From Christiangramia aestuarii (GTDB lineage: Bacteria > Bacteroidota > Bacteroidia > Flavobacteriales > Flavobacteriaceae): a stretch of DNA of 64,000 nucleotides. The position numbers were made by a program, and so were the translations under genes. Within the stretch, counting starts at the first letter, position 1; every line of letters begins with the position of its first letter. Below, piece after piece: positions 49,678 to 59,764 of this stretch. The DNA is taken from assembly GCF_009735585.1 (NCBI RefSeq), contig NZ_VJVW01000004.1:186001-250000 (forward strand), given 5' to 3'. The notes beneath the pieces are model-generated. The model ran no database searches. It was not told the origin of the DNA and saw only the letters and a list, made by a program, of their open reading frames with translations.

Positions 49678-51468
49678 GTGGCGAAATTACGAAGATCATT
49701 GCTACACAGGTTTTTGAACTGGAAATCCAGGAATCTCACCCATCGCCAGTTCCTTATGTTCCTAAGCGCGGTAATTGGTTTTGTGGCGGGAATCTTCGCT
49801 GTAATCATTAAGAACCTTACCCACCTTATCCAGTCCTTACTGGAGGGGGAATTTATTGTAAGGTATCACGACGCCTTCTATTTTATTTTTCCGGTCATAG
49901 GTTTATTGCTGGTATACCTCATCATTAAATTCGTGTTGAAACGGAAAGTGGGACATGGTATTCCAACGACCTTATATGCTATTTCCAGGCAAAAAGGGAT
50001 CATGAAGCGTTTCCAGATGTATGCTTCTGTTATCACGGCTCCCATCACCGTAGGTTTTGGGGGTTCGGTAGGACTTGAGGGTCCCACCGTAGCTACCGGT
50101 GCCTCCCTGGGATCTAATATTTCCAGGTTGTTCTTAATGAACCAGGCATCAAGGACTCTGCTGATTGGATGCGCGGCGGCCGGAGCGATGTCTTCTATCT
50201 TTAAGGCCCCAATCGCCGCGATCATTTTCGCGATCGAGGTCTTTAGCCTGGACCTTACCCTTGCCTCCCTGTTACCATTATTGCTGGCATCGGTATCGGC
50301 AATTCTCACCTCCTATTTTTTCTTCGGAAGCGAGATCATTCTGCCCTTTAAACTGGAAGACGCTTTTACCATTTCTGAAGTACCTTATTATATTCTGCTG
50401 GGAATTCTGGCAGCAGCTTGTTCAGTATATTTTTCCCGGATCTACTTTGGTTCTACCAAACTGATGGCGAAGATCCGCTCCCCTTTTGTACGGCTTATAA
50501 TTGCAGGCCTCGGGCTGGGAATACTTATTTACTTTATCCCGCCGCTTTACGGGGAAGGTTATAATGTGATAAACAATCTCTTGCAGGAAAATTACCTGGA
50601 AGCCCTGGGAACCAACCTTTTCAATGCCTACCTGGAGAATATCTGGGTGGTAATCATTCTTCTCGCCGGCCTGGTAGTCTTTAAGATCATCGCCTCTTCT
50701 TTAACCTTCAGCGCTGGAGGGGTTGGAGGTATATTTGCACCAGTAATGTTCATGGGTAGCGCAATGGGACACTGTTTCGCCCTTTTTATAAACAATCTCG
50801 GGATATTTAAACATCAGATCTCGGTAAGCAATTTCACCCTGGTGGGAATGGCCGGGTTGATGGCAGGGGTGCTTCATGCTCCGCTAACGGCCATCTTTCT
50901 TATTGCTGAACTTACTCACGGATATGAACTTTTTATCCCGCTTATGATCACGGCGGCAATATCCTATATGATCACCAATAAATTCGAGCCACATTCGGTT
51001 TATACCATGGAGCTGGCTCAGCGCGGCGACCTGCTTACTCATGATAAGGACCAGACCGTGCTCACCCTGATGAACATTTCCCGGGTAATTGAAAAGAACT
51101 TTATCCCATTAGAGGTAGATATGGATCTTGGGGATGTGATCCACCAGGGGGTGGTAAAATCCTCGCGCAATATTTTTCCCGTGGTTGATGAAAATCGTAA
51201 TTTCATGGGGATCATCCTGCTGGATGACATAAGGTCTATCATGTTCAATGAAAAGCTCTACAAAGAGGTAAAGGTTCGGGATATCATGCAGCAGGCTCCC
51301 GAGATCATAGATATTGAGACCGACAGGATGAAGACCATCATGAAAAAATTTCAGGATAGCGACGCCTGGAATCTACCTGTGGTCAAAGAGGGAAAATATG
51401 TAGGATTCATATCAAAATCAAAAATGCTAACCGCTTACCGACAGAAATTGATCGAGGTAACGGTATAA
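49678..51468 (+). CDS. CLC family chloride channel/antiporter with CBS domains
   Basis: A 596-residue membrane protein: CLC transmembrane part (about 25-440) and two CBS domains at the C-terminus (about 465-590). The anion-path motifs are GHGIP (for GSGIP), GSVGLEGP with the gating glutamate, and GGVGGIFAPVMFMG. In the segment FKAPIAAIIFAIEVF the position of the inner proton glutamate of E. coli ClcA appears to be Val. The start is GTG at 49678 and no better ATG is nearby. The aspS terminator separates it from aspS, so it has its own promoter; the 51497 gene follows by 28 bases. Confidence 0.93.
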   Translation: MAKLRRSLLHRFLNWKSRNLTHRQFLMFLSAVIGFVAGIFAVIIKNLTHLIQSLLEGEFIVRYHDAFYFIFPVIGLLLVYLIIKFVLKRKVGHGIPTTLYAISRQKGIMKRFQMYASVITAPITVGFGGSVGLEGPTVATGASLGSNISRLFLMNQASRTLLIGCAAAGAMSSIFKAPIAAIIFAIEVFSLDLTLASLLPLLLASVSAILTSYFFFGSEIILPFKLEDAFTISEVPYYILLGILAAACSVYFSRIYFGSTKLMAKIRSPFVRLIIAGLGLGILIYFIPPLYGEGYNVINNLLQENYLEALGTNLFNAYLENIWVVIILLAGLVVFKIIASSLTFSAGGVGGIFAPVMFMGSAMGHCFALFINNLGIFKHQISVSNFTLVGMAGLMAGVLHAPLTAIFLIAELTHGYELFIPLMITAAISYMITNKFEPHSVYTMELAQRGDLLTHDKDQTVLTLMNISRVIEKNFIPLEVDMDLGDVIHQGVVKSSRNIFPVVDENRNFMGIILLDDIRSIMFNEKLYKEVKVRDIMQQAPEIIDIETDRMKTIMKKFQDSDAWNLPVVKEGKYVGFISKSKMLTAYRQKLIEVTV

Positions 51469-51496
51469 TTATCAGCAAAAAATAATCTGCACTACG

Positions 51497-51736
51497 ATGA
51501 AAATTTTTATGAAAATATTGGGAATTGCCATCCTTATCGCCATTGGCGTCGGATTCTATTTTCGGCTTAATGATGATGTTCTAACCGGTGACAGGATCAT
51601 AGGCATTGCAGTTCTAACTAGCGCTTTTATCCTAATGCCAGTCTTCCTTTACGTAAGATGGAAAGGTAAAAGACTGAAAGACTATACCCTATCTGAAGAA
51701 AATTTAAAGAAGATGCGGGATAAGGGGATCGATTAA
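51497..51736 (+). CDS. small two-segment membrane protein
   Basis: A 79-residue protein with two hydrophobic segments (about 5-22 and 32-53) and a basic, charged C-terminal tail WKGKRLKDYTLSEENLKKMRDKG. The family is not recognised. It lies 28 bases after the CLC gene and may be co-transcribed with it. Confidence 0.7.
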   Translation: MKIFMKILGIAILIAIGVGFYFRLNDDVLTGDRIIGIAVLTSAFILMPVFLYVRWKGKRLKDYTLSEENLKKMRDKGID

Positions 51737-51799
51737 TTTGTTAACATAAAAAAAACACAAAAAAATCTGATTTTCAGTCGATTCTAAATTTTTATCGTG

Positions 51800-51807
51800 T
51801 ATGTTTG
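51800..51807 (+). promoter_or_regulatory. possible -7 element of the cold-shock gene
   Basis: TATGTTTG fits TAnnTTTG, 23 bases before the start codon; the upstream element is poor. Confidence 0.4.
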
Positions 51808-51830
51808 TGCTTTATTAATTATTATTTTTT

Positions 51831-52025
51831 ATGCAAGGCACAGTTAAATTTTTCAATGAATCTAAAGGTTATGGATTCATTACCAACGACGACACCAAAA
51901 GAGACATTTTCGTACACGTTACCGGTTTAAACGGTGAAACTATCCAGGAAGGTGATAGAGTAGAGTACGAAGAAACAGAAGGAAGAAAAGGAGTGAACGC
52001 TACTGAAGTACGCGTGATCGAATAA
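51831..52025 (+). CDS. cold-shock domain protein (CspA family)
   Basis: A 64-residue single cold-shock domain that binds single-stranded RNA and acts as an RNA chaperone. It has RNP1 KGYGFI and RNP2 DIFVHV in the usual places, and starts MQGTVKFFNESKG. A single-gene unit with a strong terminator 24 bases after the stop codon. The AT-rich leader of about 100 bases could carry temperature-dependent structure, but none is evident by eye. Confidence 0.96.
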   Translation: MQGTVKFFNESKGYGFITNDDTKRDIFVHVTGLNGETIQEGDRVEYEETEGRKGVNATEVRVIE

Positions 52026-52049
52026 TATATTTTTTCTGAGTACAAAGTA

Positions 52050-52077
52050 AAAAGCCCCGCTATCTGGCGGGGCTTTT
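52050..52077. terminator. intrinsic terminator of the cold-shock gene
   Basis: Arms AAAAGCCCCGC and GCGGGGCTTTT around a six-base loop. The minus-strand side also has a T run, serving the convergent dehydrogenase gene. Confidence 0.88.
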
Positions 52078-52083
52078 CTTATT

Positions 52084-53043
52084 TTAGGCTTTTTCCTTTA
52101 AGGTTTTCCCTACTCCATCCAGCATAGTGGTGGTCATCTTTTCAAGGTCGAATTCATGCTCCCAACCCCAGTCTTCCCTGGCTGCGGTGTCATCTATACT
52201 TGAGGGCCAGCTTTCGGCGATACTTTGCCTGAAATCGGGTTCATAGGATATCTGGAAATTTTCAAGATGCTTTTTGATCTCTGCAGCCAGTACCTCTGGA
52301 GTAAAACTTATAGCTGCAAGATTATATGAAGATCTTACTTTGATCTTTTCTGCCGGAGCTTCCATGATATCTATGGTCGCCTTGATGGCATCGTCCATAT
52401 ACATCATGGGCAATGCTGCATCTTCGGCCAGGAAACTGGTATACTCGCCATTCTTGATGGCTTCATGGAAGATCTCGATAGCGTAATCTGTAGTTCCTCC
52501 ACCCGGCAGGGTCTTGTAACTTATGATCCCGGGATACCTGATGCTTCTCACATCCACGCCAAATTTCCTGTGGAAATACTCACACCAGCGCTCTCCGGTT
52601 TGTTTGCTGATACCGTAAACCGTGGTAGGTTCCATAATGGTGGTTTGAGGAGTATTGTCTTTTGGAGTGGTTGGCCCGAAAACGGCGATACTTGAAGGCC
52701 AGAATATCTTATCCAGCTTTCCTTCCTTGGCAAGGTTAAGAATATGAAATAAGGAATCCATATTAAGGTCCCAGGCTTTCATCGGGGCCTTTTCGGCGGT
52801 GGCGCTAAGCATGGCCGCCATCAGGTAAACTTCCCTTACCTCATATTTTTCTACCACCTCTCTAATATGAAGTTCGTCGGTAGCATTCAAAAGTTCAAAG
52901 GGACCAGACTGCATCAATTCTTCCGCTCCTTCACGAATATCACTGGCGATCACCTGATCGTTCCCATGATTCTCTCTCAACTTCAGCGTTAGTTCAGTAC
53001 CAATTTGTCCGCAGGCACCAATTATCAAAATCCTTCCGCCCAT
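52084..53043 (-). CDS. L-threonine 3-dehydrogenase, SDR type
   Basis: A 319-residue NAD-dependent dehydrogenase of the extended short-chain (UDP-galactose epimerase-like) group that oxidises threonine to 2-amino-3-oxobutyrate. Features are nucleotide-binding ILIIGACGQIGTEL, the SSIAVFGP segment, catalytic Tyr and Lys in TVYGISKQTGE, and RYPGIISYKTLPGGGTTDYAIEI, a signature of flavobacterial threonine dehydrogenases. The kbl lyase partner is not in the window. It is encoded alone, convergent with the cold-shock gene. Confidence 0.88.
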   Translation of the reverse strand: MGGRILIIGACGQIGTELTLKLRENHGNDQVIASDIREGAEELMQSGPFELLNATDELHIREVVEKYEVREVYLMAAMLSATAEKAPMKAWDLNMDSLFHILNLAKEGKLDKIFWPSSIAVFGPTTPKDNTPQTTIMEPTTVYGISKQTGERWCEYFHRKFGVDVRSIRYPGIISYKTLPGGGTTDYAIEIFHEAIKNGEYTSFLAEDAALPMMYMDDAIKATIDIMEAPAEKIKVRSSYNLAAISFTPEVLAAEIKKHLENFQISYEPDFRQSIAESWPSSIDDTAAREDWGWEHEFDLEKMTTTMLDGVGKTLKEKA

Positions 53044-53167
53044 AAATTAAATTTTTTGCAAATATATTTATTTATATAGAGGAAATCGTAATCTTATGAT
53101 TTTCTTGAGCTAATCTGTTATGAATTCTTCAACGAAAATTGGACATCGCAGATCGGTAAATATTAAA

Positions 53168-53175
53168 TAACTTTG
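53168..53175 (+). promoter_or_regulatory. possible -7 element of the 53196 lipoprotein gene
   Basis: TAACTTTG fits TAnnTTTG, 20 bases before the start codon; a TTG occurs 26 bases upstream, longer than usual. Confidence 0.35.
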
Positions 53176-53195
53176 TAAGACACTGAAATCCCTGT

Positions 53196-53759
53196 ATGAA
53201 TAAATTCATCCTTCTTATATCGACGCTGTTACTAATTTCCTGTAAAACGGAAACAGATGCGGAAAGCTCGGCAGAAGACCTTGCCGATACCACTGCTTTT
53301 CAGCAGAAATTAAAGATCGAAGATCCCAATTATGCCCTGGATGCCGAAGCAAGAAAATACGCACTTAACTGGGTAGAATACATCACAGCGCAGAACGAGG
53401 TGCAGAAACTGGAGGGTGCCACGGTAAATGAGGTAATGAACAATGCCGGCGCCATCGCCCAGATCATGGAATCTTTAAAGAAATCTGTTCCAGATAGCCT
53501 GAAGTCGGTCGCCGTGGAAGCCAGGCTGAACGTTGTGGACACCAAGGCCAGGCTTCTTAAGCAGTATTCCGGGAAACAGGAACCCGATGCCGAAGATATC
53601 GCCCAGACCACCCGGGAACTGCACCAGGAATTCAATAACCTTAAATTGCAGATGAATGAGATCTTCCTGAAAAGCCTGGAGGATTTTGAAAAGGAACTGG
53701 ACGAGTTCGAGGAAAATGAACGCAAACAGGACAGTATTCGGCCTGAAAAATCAGAATAA
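53196..53759 (+). CDS. helical lipoprotein of unknown function
   Basis: A 187-residue lipoprotein (lipobox LISC, Cys16). After an acidic linker it is almost wholly helical, with heptad-like stretches (VTARLNVVDTKARLLKQY type, EDFEKELDEFEENERKQD) suggesting coiled coils. No family is recognised. It precedes the NTF2-like gene by 28 bases, so the two may be one operon. Confidence 0.75.
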   Translation: MNKFILLISTLLLISCKTETDAESSAEDLADTTAFQQKLKIEDPNYALDAEARKYALNWVEYITAQNEVQKLEGATVNEVMNNAGAIAQIMESLKKSVPDSLKSVAVEARLNVVDTKARLLKQYSGKQEPDAEDIAQTTRELHQEFNNLKLQMNEIFLKSLEDFEKELDEFEENERKQDSIRPEKSE

Positions 53760-53787
53760 AACACTAATTTGAATAAAAATTCACAGC

Positions 53788-54318
53788 ATGAAGAAATTAG
53801 CTCTCCTTAGTCTTTGTCTCATCGCTTTTTTAAGCTTTTCCGAGCTTAATGCCCAGGTTAAGAATACCCAGGAAAATATTAAAGCTGCTGAGCGACAGAT
53901 CAACAAGACCATAGGCAAGTGGCATAAGGCTGCTGCAGAGGCTAATTTTGAGAACTACTTTGGCCTGATGACCGAGGATGCTGTTTTTATAGGTACCGAT
54001 GCTACCGAGAACTGGACCTTACCGGAATTCAGAAAATTCTCTAGGCCTTATTTTGAATCTGGAAAAGCATGGACTTTCAGAACCCTGGATCGTAACCTTT
54101 ATGTGCATGAGAACCTTCGCGTGGCCTGGTTCGACGAACTTCTGGACACGCATATGGGTATTTGCCGTGGTTCTGGCGTGCTCATGAAAGAGAACGGAAT
54201 CTGGAAAATTCATCATTACGTGCTTTCTATCACCATCCCGAATGAGAATGTAAAAGAGATCACGAAGATCAAAAAGCAATTCGATGAAGACCTCATTTCC
54301 AAAATGAAGAATAATTAA
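53788..54318 (+). CDS. secreted NTF2-like (SnoaL/DUF4440) protein
   Basis: A 176-residue protein with a signal peptide (1-22, ending ELNAQ) and an NTF2-like domain: GKWHKAAAEANFENYFGLMTEDAVFIGTDATENW, RKFSRPYFESG, then beta strands RNLYVHENLRVAWFDELLD and GSGVLMKENGIWKIHHYVLS. A periplasmic small-molecule binding or enzyme role is likely but undefined. It lacks the lipobox of the similar protein at 25374. Confidence 0.85.
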   Translation: MKKLALLSLCLIAFLSFSELNAQVKNTQENIKAAERQINKTIGKWHKAAAEANFENYFGLMTEDAVFIGTDATENWTLPEFRKFSRPYFESGKAWTFRTLDRNLYVHENLRVAWFDELLDTHMGICRGSGVLMKENGIWKIHHYVLSITIPNENVKEITKIKKQFDEDLISKMKNN

Positions 54319-54469
54319 ACTTTCCTTTTTCCTAGCATGAAAATGTGCTAAAAGGCCTTTCCTGTTTGAGAAACAGTTTTGTAGCGTTCAAAAACTGGTC
54401 ATTTTCGCTAATATATTTTGGTCATTTCTTTACATTAGCGGCTTTATTTCTAATAATTACTTAAAATCA

Positions 54470-56536
54470 ATGAAGAAAATAAACAGAATTCTGTTTTTAT
54501 CTGCCGTTGGTGCCGGGCTGTTAACGGCTTGCGACAACGACAAGAAAGTAGAAGAAAAAGATGAAGTCCATGGCATTAACCTGGCCTATATGGACACCAC
54601 CACCAGCGCTCGCGAAGATTTTTTCCGCTATGTGAACGGTGCCTGGCTGGACAGTACAGAGATCCCGAACGATCGAACCAGATGGGGAAGTTTTGACGAG
54701 CTTCGCCAGAGAACCGACGAAGATGCTTTGGCCCTTCTTGAAAAGACGGCCAGCAGCGATAGCCTTGATGGATCTACAGACCAGGGCAAGGCGGTTTTCC
54801 TTTACAAAAGCATTATGGATACCGTTACCAGGAACAAGCAGGGTGTTGAACCTGTAAAACCTTACCTGGCTAAGATCGACCAGATACAGTCTAAGGAAGA
54901 CCTTCAGGATTTCCTGGTTGAAATGAGTGACTACGGCAGCGCCGGATTCTTTTCTTTTGGCGTTGGTGCCGACAGCAAGAATTCAGACATGAACGCGGCT
55001 TATCTAAATCCTTCAGGCCTTGGGCTTCCGGAAAGAGATTTCTACCTGCTTCAGGATTCAGATTCAAAAGAGAAGAGAGAACAGTACAAGGCTTATATTA
55101 CAGATATGCTTCAGTATATAGATTATTCTGAAGAGGAAGCTTCCAAAGCCGCCGAAACCATCCTTGCTTTTGAAACTAAACTTGCCGAGCCGAGGTTAGA
55201 CAAGGTAGAGCGACGTGATGCCAGGAATACTTATAACCCTATGAGCGTTGCTGAAATTCAGAAAATGACCCCTGCATTCCAGTGGAATGAATATTTTGAA
55301 GGCATTGGCGCCAAAGACCTGGATACGGTGATCGTTTCCCAGCCTAAATATATGAAGGCGCTTCAGGATCTTCTTGCTGAAAATTCTGTGGAAGAATGGA
55401 AAACTTACCTTAAATGGGACCTTTTCAACGGGGCAGCACCTAGATTAACCACAGATCTTGAAAGAGAGTCCTGGGAATTTTACAGCCAGACCTTAAGAGG
55501 GGCCAAAGAGCAAAGACCTAGAAACGAAAGGGCTTTAAGCTCTATCAACAGAGTGCTTGGAGAAGCTTTGGGTAAACTATATGTTGCTGAACACTTCCCT
55601 CCACAGGCTAAGGAAACGGCTAAGGAAATGGTAGATAATATCATCAAGGCTTACGAGAACAGGATTAACAATCTTGCCTGGATGAGCGAAGACACCAAGA
55701 AAAAAGCTCTGGAAAAACTAAGCACTTTTAATGTAAAGATCGGTTACCCAGATAAATGGAAAGATTACAGCGACCTGGAAATTAAATCTCCAGAAGAAGG
55801 TGGGTCTTACTTCCAGAATATGATGAATGCTCAAAAATGGAGCGTGGCCGAGAATATGGCTGAACTGGGACAACCAGTAGACAAGAGCGAATGGTTCATG
55901 CCTCCGCAAACCGTGAATGCTTATTACAACCCTCGTTACAACGAGATCGTGTTCCCTGCTGCTATTCTTCAGCCTCCTTTCTATGACTACGAAGCCGATG
56001 CTGCCGTAAACTATGGTGGAATTGGTGCGGTTATAGGTCACGAGATCTCTCACGGTTTCGATGACAGTGGCGCACGTTTTGATGCCGAAGGAAACCTGAA
56101 CAACTGGTGGACAGACAAAGATCTTGAGCAGTTCGAAAACCTAGGAAACGACCTTGCCGAGCAGTACTCTGCCATCGAGGTTATGGATAGTGTTTATATC
56201 AATGGTAAATTCACCCTTGGTGAAAATATTGGTGATCTTGGTGGTGTTAATGCTGCTTTAGATGGTCTTAAGATACACCTTGATGAAAACGGAAACCCCG
56301 GCGAGATCGACGGCTTCACTCCGGAGCAGAGATTCTTCCTTTCATGGGCAACCGTATGGCGTACTAAAATGCGTGACGAAGCCTTGAGGAACAGGATTAA
56401 AACCGATTCTCATTCACCTGGGATGTACAGGGCTTATGTACCGCTTCAGAATATCGATGCCTGGTATGATGCCTTTAATATTGTAGAAGGTGACGCCATG
56501 TATGTAAAACCTGAAAACAGGGTAAGGATCTGGTAA
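54470..56536 (+). CDS. M13 family zinc metallopeptidase (PepO/neprilysin type), lipoprotein
   Basis: A 688-residue peptidase that cleaves oligopeptides outside the cytoplasm. A lipoprotein signal (lipobox LTAC, Cys21) comes first, then the M13 N-terminal domain (DFFRYVNGAWLDSTEIP). The catalytic domain has VIGHEISHGFDDSGARFD with the HExxH zinc site, ENIGDLGGVNAALDGL with the third ligand, and the final YVKPENRVRIW, close to the family's conserved C-terminal end. NAYYNPRYNEIVFPAAILQPPFYD is the substrate-binding NAYY region. Single-gene unit with a terminator. Confidence 0.96.
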   Translation: MKKINRILFLSAVGAGLLTACDNDKKVEEKDEVHGINLAYMDTTTSAREDFFRYVNGAWLDSTEIPNDRTRWGSFDELRQRTDEDALALLEKTASSDSLDGSTDQGKAVFLYKSIMDTVTRNKQGVEPVKPYLAKIDQIQSKEDLQDFLVEMSDYGSAGFFSFGVGADSKNSDMNAAYLNPSGLGLPERDFYLLQDSDSKEKREQYKAYITDMLQYIDYSEEEASKAAETILAFETKLAEPRLDKVERRDARNTYNPMSVAEIQKMTPAFQWNEYFEGIGAKDLDTVIVSQPKYMKALQDLLAENSVEEWKTYLKWDLFNGAAPRLTTDLERESWEFYSQTLRGAKEQRPRNERALSSINRVLGEALGKLYVAEHFPPQAKETAKEMVDNIIKAYENRINNLAWMSEDTKKKALEKLSTFNVKIGYPDKWKDYSDLEIKSPEEGGSYFQNMMNAQKWSVAENMAELGQPVDKSEWFMPPQTVNAYYNPRYNEIVFPAAILQPPFYDYEADAAVNYGGIGAVIGHEISHGFDDSGARFDAEGNLNNWWTDKDLEQFENLGNDLAEQYSAIEVMDSVYINGKFTLGENIGDLGGVNAALDGLKIHLDENGNPGEIDGFTPEQRFFLSWATVWRTKMRDEALRNRIKTDSHSPGMYRAYVPLQNIDAWYDAFNIVEGDAMYVKPENRVRIW

Positions 56537-56557
56537 TTATCGGATTCATATAATATT

Positions 56558-56584
56558 AAAAGGCCGGTGTTGTACCGGCCTTTT
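56558..56584 (+). terminator. intrinsic terminator of the M13 peptidase gene
   Basis: Arms AAAAGGCCGGT and ACCGGCCTTTT around GTTGT, followed by a T run; 21 bases after the stop codon. Confidence 0.9.
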
Positions 56585-56607
56585 TTATTTCCATAAAAGC
56601 ATGAGTT

Positions 56608-56967
56608 TTAAAAATAAAGGAAGGCGTCCTGGATATGTTCGATCTTCATGCCGGCCTTGTTCTTAACAATACCAATAATATCGAATCTTACATCTACGTC
56701 TAGCTCCTTTTCTTCAACATAATGGTTAACCGCCTTTACCAATTGCTTTATTTGTTTGGCTTTAACGAAGTCCTGCGGATTTCCATATTCCGGAGTGCTC
56801 CTGGTTTTCACCTCAGCAGCGATGAGCAAATTTCCCCGGCGGGCCAGAATATCGACTTCTGCTTTCTGAAAGCGATAATTAAGCTCGAGGATCTCGTATT
56901 CCTTCAATCTAAGATATTCCACAGCCAGCTCCTCCCCTTTCTTTCCAAGTTCGTTGTGCTCTGCCAT
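56608..56967 (-). CDS. YraN/UPF0102 family endonuclease-like protein
   Basis: A 119-residue protein with a restriction-endonuclease-like fold: LGKKGEELAVEYLRLKEYEILE, then the PD-ExK-like KAEVDILARRGNLLIAAEVKTR. Members are widespread, may bind or cut DNA structures, and lack a firm role. It lies 11 bases after the upstream lipoprotein gene on the same strand. Confidence 0.93.
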   Translation of the reverse strand: MAEHNELGKKGEELAVEYLRLKEYEILELNYRFQKAEVDILARRGNLLIAAEVKTRSTPEYGNPQDFVKAKQIKQLVKAVNHYVEEKELDVDVRFDIIGIVKNKAGMKIEHIQDAFLYF

Positions 56968-56978
56968 GGGTAATTATT

Positions 56979-57560
56979 TTAGATCGCGTAATTAATCATG
57001 ATGGAGGCTACTTTCAGGTCCAGGGCTTCGATCTCTTCGGGAGAGGCCTTGATTAATTTATCTCCGTAAAATTTTCCCGGTGCATCCTTGGTTGGGGTCA
57101 GGAATACCCTTAGTCCGCTTTTTTCAAGTTTTCCACCATTCCAGTCTACCGCACCACTGTAATCCCAGCCGAAACCATAGAAGGAAATCTTCTTTCCATT
57201 AAGCCTGTTCAACTCCTCATAGCTGGTCCCGATATCTATTCCTGTTTCAGAGGTCCATTTTCCGTCTTCAGAAAATCTAAGGTCATGAATCTTTGTCCTG
57301 TCCCTGTCCTGCCAGGTAATATGCATTTCGTCACTGGTACCTGGGTATAAGATCGTAAAGGCCCTTTCTTCGGTTCCTTCCTCGTACAGGTCTACTCCTT
57401 CTTCCATATTGGAATCTGGATAGTTCTGCTGCAGTTCCTGGATATTCATTTTTCCAAGATTTTCAACGCTATACTTTGATGTACTTCCCGAAGTTCCTTT
57501 TTTTGCAGAATTACAGGCAGCCATTAAAATAACGGCAGCGATCAGGATTATTTTACGCAT
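56979..57560 (-). CDS. lipoprotein of unknown function
   Basis: A 193-residue lipoprotein (lipobox MAAC, Cys16). The mature part has EERAFTILYPGTSDEMHITWQDRDRTKIHDLRFSEDGKW, GIDIGTSYEELNRLNGKKISFYGFGWDYSG and a Lys-rich end. This resembles bacteroidetal lipoproteins that gauge structured periplasmic ligands, but no function is assigned. It is upstream of yraN and divergent from metG. Confidence 0.75.
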   Translation of the reverse strand: MRKIILIAAVILMAACNSAKKGTSGSTSKYSVENLGKMNIQELQQNYPDSNMEEGVDLYEEGTEERAFTILYPGTSDEMHITWQDRDRTKIHDLRFSEDGKWTSETGIDIGTSYEELNRLNGKKISFYGFGWDYSGAVDWNGGKLEKSGLRVFLTPTKDAPGKFYGDKLIKASPEEIEALDLKVASIMINYAI

Positions 57561-57683
57561 TTTGATTCATTTTAAGGTAAAAGTAGAAAGTTATTCTACA
57601 CAGCTTTTGCCTTTTACAAGAATTTAACGCGTAATCGAACGCCTTTGCTTAACTTTACGGCTCTTAAAAAAGGACTTAGAATA

Positions 57684-59759
57684 ATGAACAAAAATCCTCA
57701 GAGATTTACGATTACAGCGGCCTTACCATATACTAACGGGCCCATTCATATAGGACATTTAGCCGGTGTTTATGTTCCGGCAGACATATATTCCCGTTTT
57801 CTTAGAATGCAAGGGCACGATGTGGCCTTCGTTTGCGGTAGTGATGAGCATGGAGTGCCTATCACCATCAAAGCTAAAAAAGAAGGAGTAACTCCGCAGG
57901 ATGTAGTCGATAAATACAATGGGATCATTAAAAAATCCTTTGAAGATTTCGGGGTAAGCTTCGATAATTATTCCAGGACTTCAGGAAAGACCCATCATGA
58001 TACGGCTTCAGCATTTTTCAAGAAAATGTATGAAGATGGAAAATTCATTGAGGAAACCACTAAGCAACTTTATGATGAAGAGGCCGGACAGTTCCTGGCC
58101 GATAGGTTCGTGACCGGCACCTGCCCTAAATGCGGGAACGAGGAAGCCTATGGTGACCAGTGTGAAAGCTGTGGGACTTCCCTGAACGCCACCGACCTTA
58201 TCAACCCGAAATCGGCCATTACCGGTGCGGTTCCAACTTTAAAAGAAACCCGTCACTGGTTTCTTCCATTAGATCAGTATGAAGACTGGTTGAAGGAATG
58301 GATACTGAAAGGACATAAGGCCGACTGGAAATCGAATGTGTATGGCCAGGTAAAATCATGGATAGACGACGGGCTTCGTGCCCGCGCGGTAACCCGCGAC
58401 CTGGACTGGGGAATTCCTGTGCCTGTTGAAGGCGGCGATGGCAAAGTACTTTACGTTTGGTTCGATGCGCCTATTGGTTATATCTCTTCTACCAAAGAAT
58501 GGGCAGAGCGGGAAGGCAAAGACTGGGAGCCATACTGGAAAGATGAAAACACAAAGCTGGTGCATTTCATAGGGAAAGACAATATCGTATTTCACTGTAT
58601 CATTTTCCCGGTAATGTTAAAAGCTCATGGAGATTATATACTTCCGGAAAATGTACCGGCCAACGAATTCCTGAACCTGGAAGGGAAAAAGCTTTCAACT
58701 TCCAAAAACTGGGCGGTGTGGTTGCATGAATACCTGGAAGACTTCCCAGGACAGCAGGACGTGTTAAGGTATGTTCTTACCGCAAATGCTCCTGAAACCA
58801 AGGATAACGACTTTACCTGGAAGGATTTTCAGGCACGAAATAATAATGAATTGGTGGCGATCTTCGGAAACTTCATCAACAGGGTGATCGTGCTTTCCAA
58901 TAAATACTACGATGGCATAGTTCCGGAACCGGGAGCCTATTCTGAAGTAGACGAAAAAACGATCGCCGAATTGAAGGCTTATCCTTCTGTGATCGCAAGT
59001 TCGATCGAAAGATACAGGTTCAGGGAAGCACAGGGAGAATTGATGAACCTGGCCAGGTTGGGTAATAAATACCTTGCCGATGAAGAGCCGTGGAAACTGG
59101 TAAAGACCGACGAGGAAAGAACAAAAACGGTGATGTATGTTGCCCTGCAGATAGCTTCGGCACTGGCGATCATCAGTGAACCTTTCTTGCCATTTACCTC
59201 AGCGAAACTAAAGAAGATGCTGAACCAGGCAGATGAGAATTCTGGTAATACTCCAGACTGGGATATAATTGGCACCAAAGAAGCACTGATCCCGGCAGGT
59301 CACCAGATAGGAAAAGCGGAATTGTTGTTCAGCAAGATCGAGGAGGAGCAGATACAGAAACAATTAGACAGACTAGAAGCCACCAAAACCGCCAACGAAA
59401 TGGAAAACCAGCAGGTAGAACCTCAGAAAGATATCGCCACTTTTGATGATTTCACGAAAATGGATCTGAGAGTAGGAACCATTATCGAAGCCGAAAAAAT
59501 GCCGAAAACAAAAAAGCTGATGGTTTTAAAGGTAGATACCGGCCTTGACAAAAGGACCGTGGTTTCTGGTATCGCTGAGCATTTTAAAGCCGATGAGATC
59601 ATTGGAAAAAAGGTGACCGTACTGGTTAACCTGGCTCCAAGAAAACTTCGAGGGGTAGAAAGTGAAGGTATGATCCTTATGACCGAAAATGCCGAGGGGA
59701 AACTCGTATTTGTAAACCCTGACGAAGATTGGGTAAAACCGGGAACAACTATAAATTAG
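57684..59759 (+). CDS. metG: methionyl-tRNA synthetase
   Basis: A 691-residue class I synthetase. The HIGH signature is in [10 protein letters not shown], the zinc-binding knuckles are CPKCG and CESCG, the KMSKS-type loop is [10 protein letters not shown], and an all-helical anticodon-binding domain follows. A C-terminal EMAP/Trbp-like tRNA-binding domain ([21 protein letters not shown], about 590-691) completes it. ATG at 57684 gives [20 protein letters not shown]; an upstream in-frame start adds residues without pattern. No methionine-related riboswitch is present upstream. Confidence 0.98.
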   Translation: MNKNPQRFTITAALPYTNGPIHIGHLAGVYVPADIYSRFLRMQGHDVAFVCGSDEHGVPITIKAKKEGVTPQDVVDKYNGIIKKSFEDFGVSFDNYSRTSGKTHHDTASAFFKKMYEDGKFIEETTKQLYDEEAGQFLADRFVTGTCPKCGNEEAYGDQCESCGTSLNATDLINPKSAITGAVPTLKETRHWFLPLDQYEDWLKEWILKGHKADWKSNVYGQVKSWIDDGLRARAVTRDLDWGIPVPVEGGDGKVLYVWFDAPIGYISSTKEWAEREGKDWEPYWKDENTKLVHFIGKDNIVFHCIIFPVMLKAHGDYILPENVPANEFLNLEGKKLSTSKNWAVWLHEYLEDFPGQQDVLRYVLTANAPETKDNDFTWKDFQARNNNELVAIFGNFINRVIVLSNKYYDGIVPEPGAYSEVDEKTIAELKAYPSVIASSIERYRFREAQGELMNLARLGNKYLADEEPWKLVKTDEERTKTVMYVALQIASALAIISEPFLPFTSAKLKKMLNQADENSGNTPDWDIIGTKEALIPAGHQIGKAELLFSKIEEEQIQKQLDRLEATKTANEMENQQVEPQKDIATFDDFTKMDLRVGTIIEAEKMPKTKKLMVLKVDTGLDKRTVVSGIAEHFKADEIIGKKVTVLVNLAPRKLRGVESEGMILMTENAEGKLVFVNPDEDWVKPGTTIN

Positions 59760-59764
59760 AATTA

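Noticed and set aside
57561-57683. Methionine- or SAM-responsive riboswitch before metG
   Set aside because: No S-box, SAM-II or T-box-like conserved blocks or terminator hairpin are visible in the leader.
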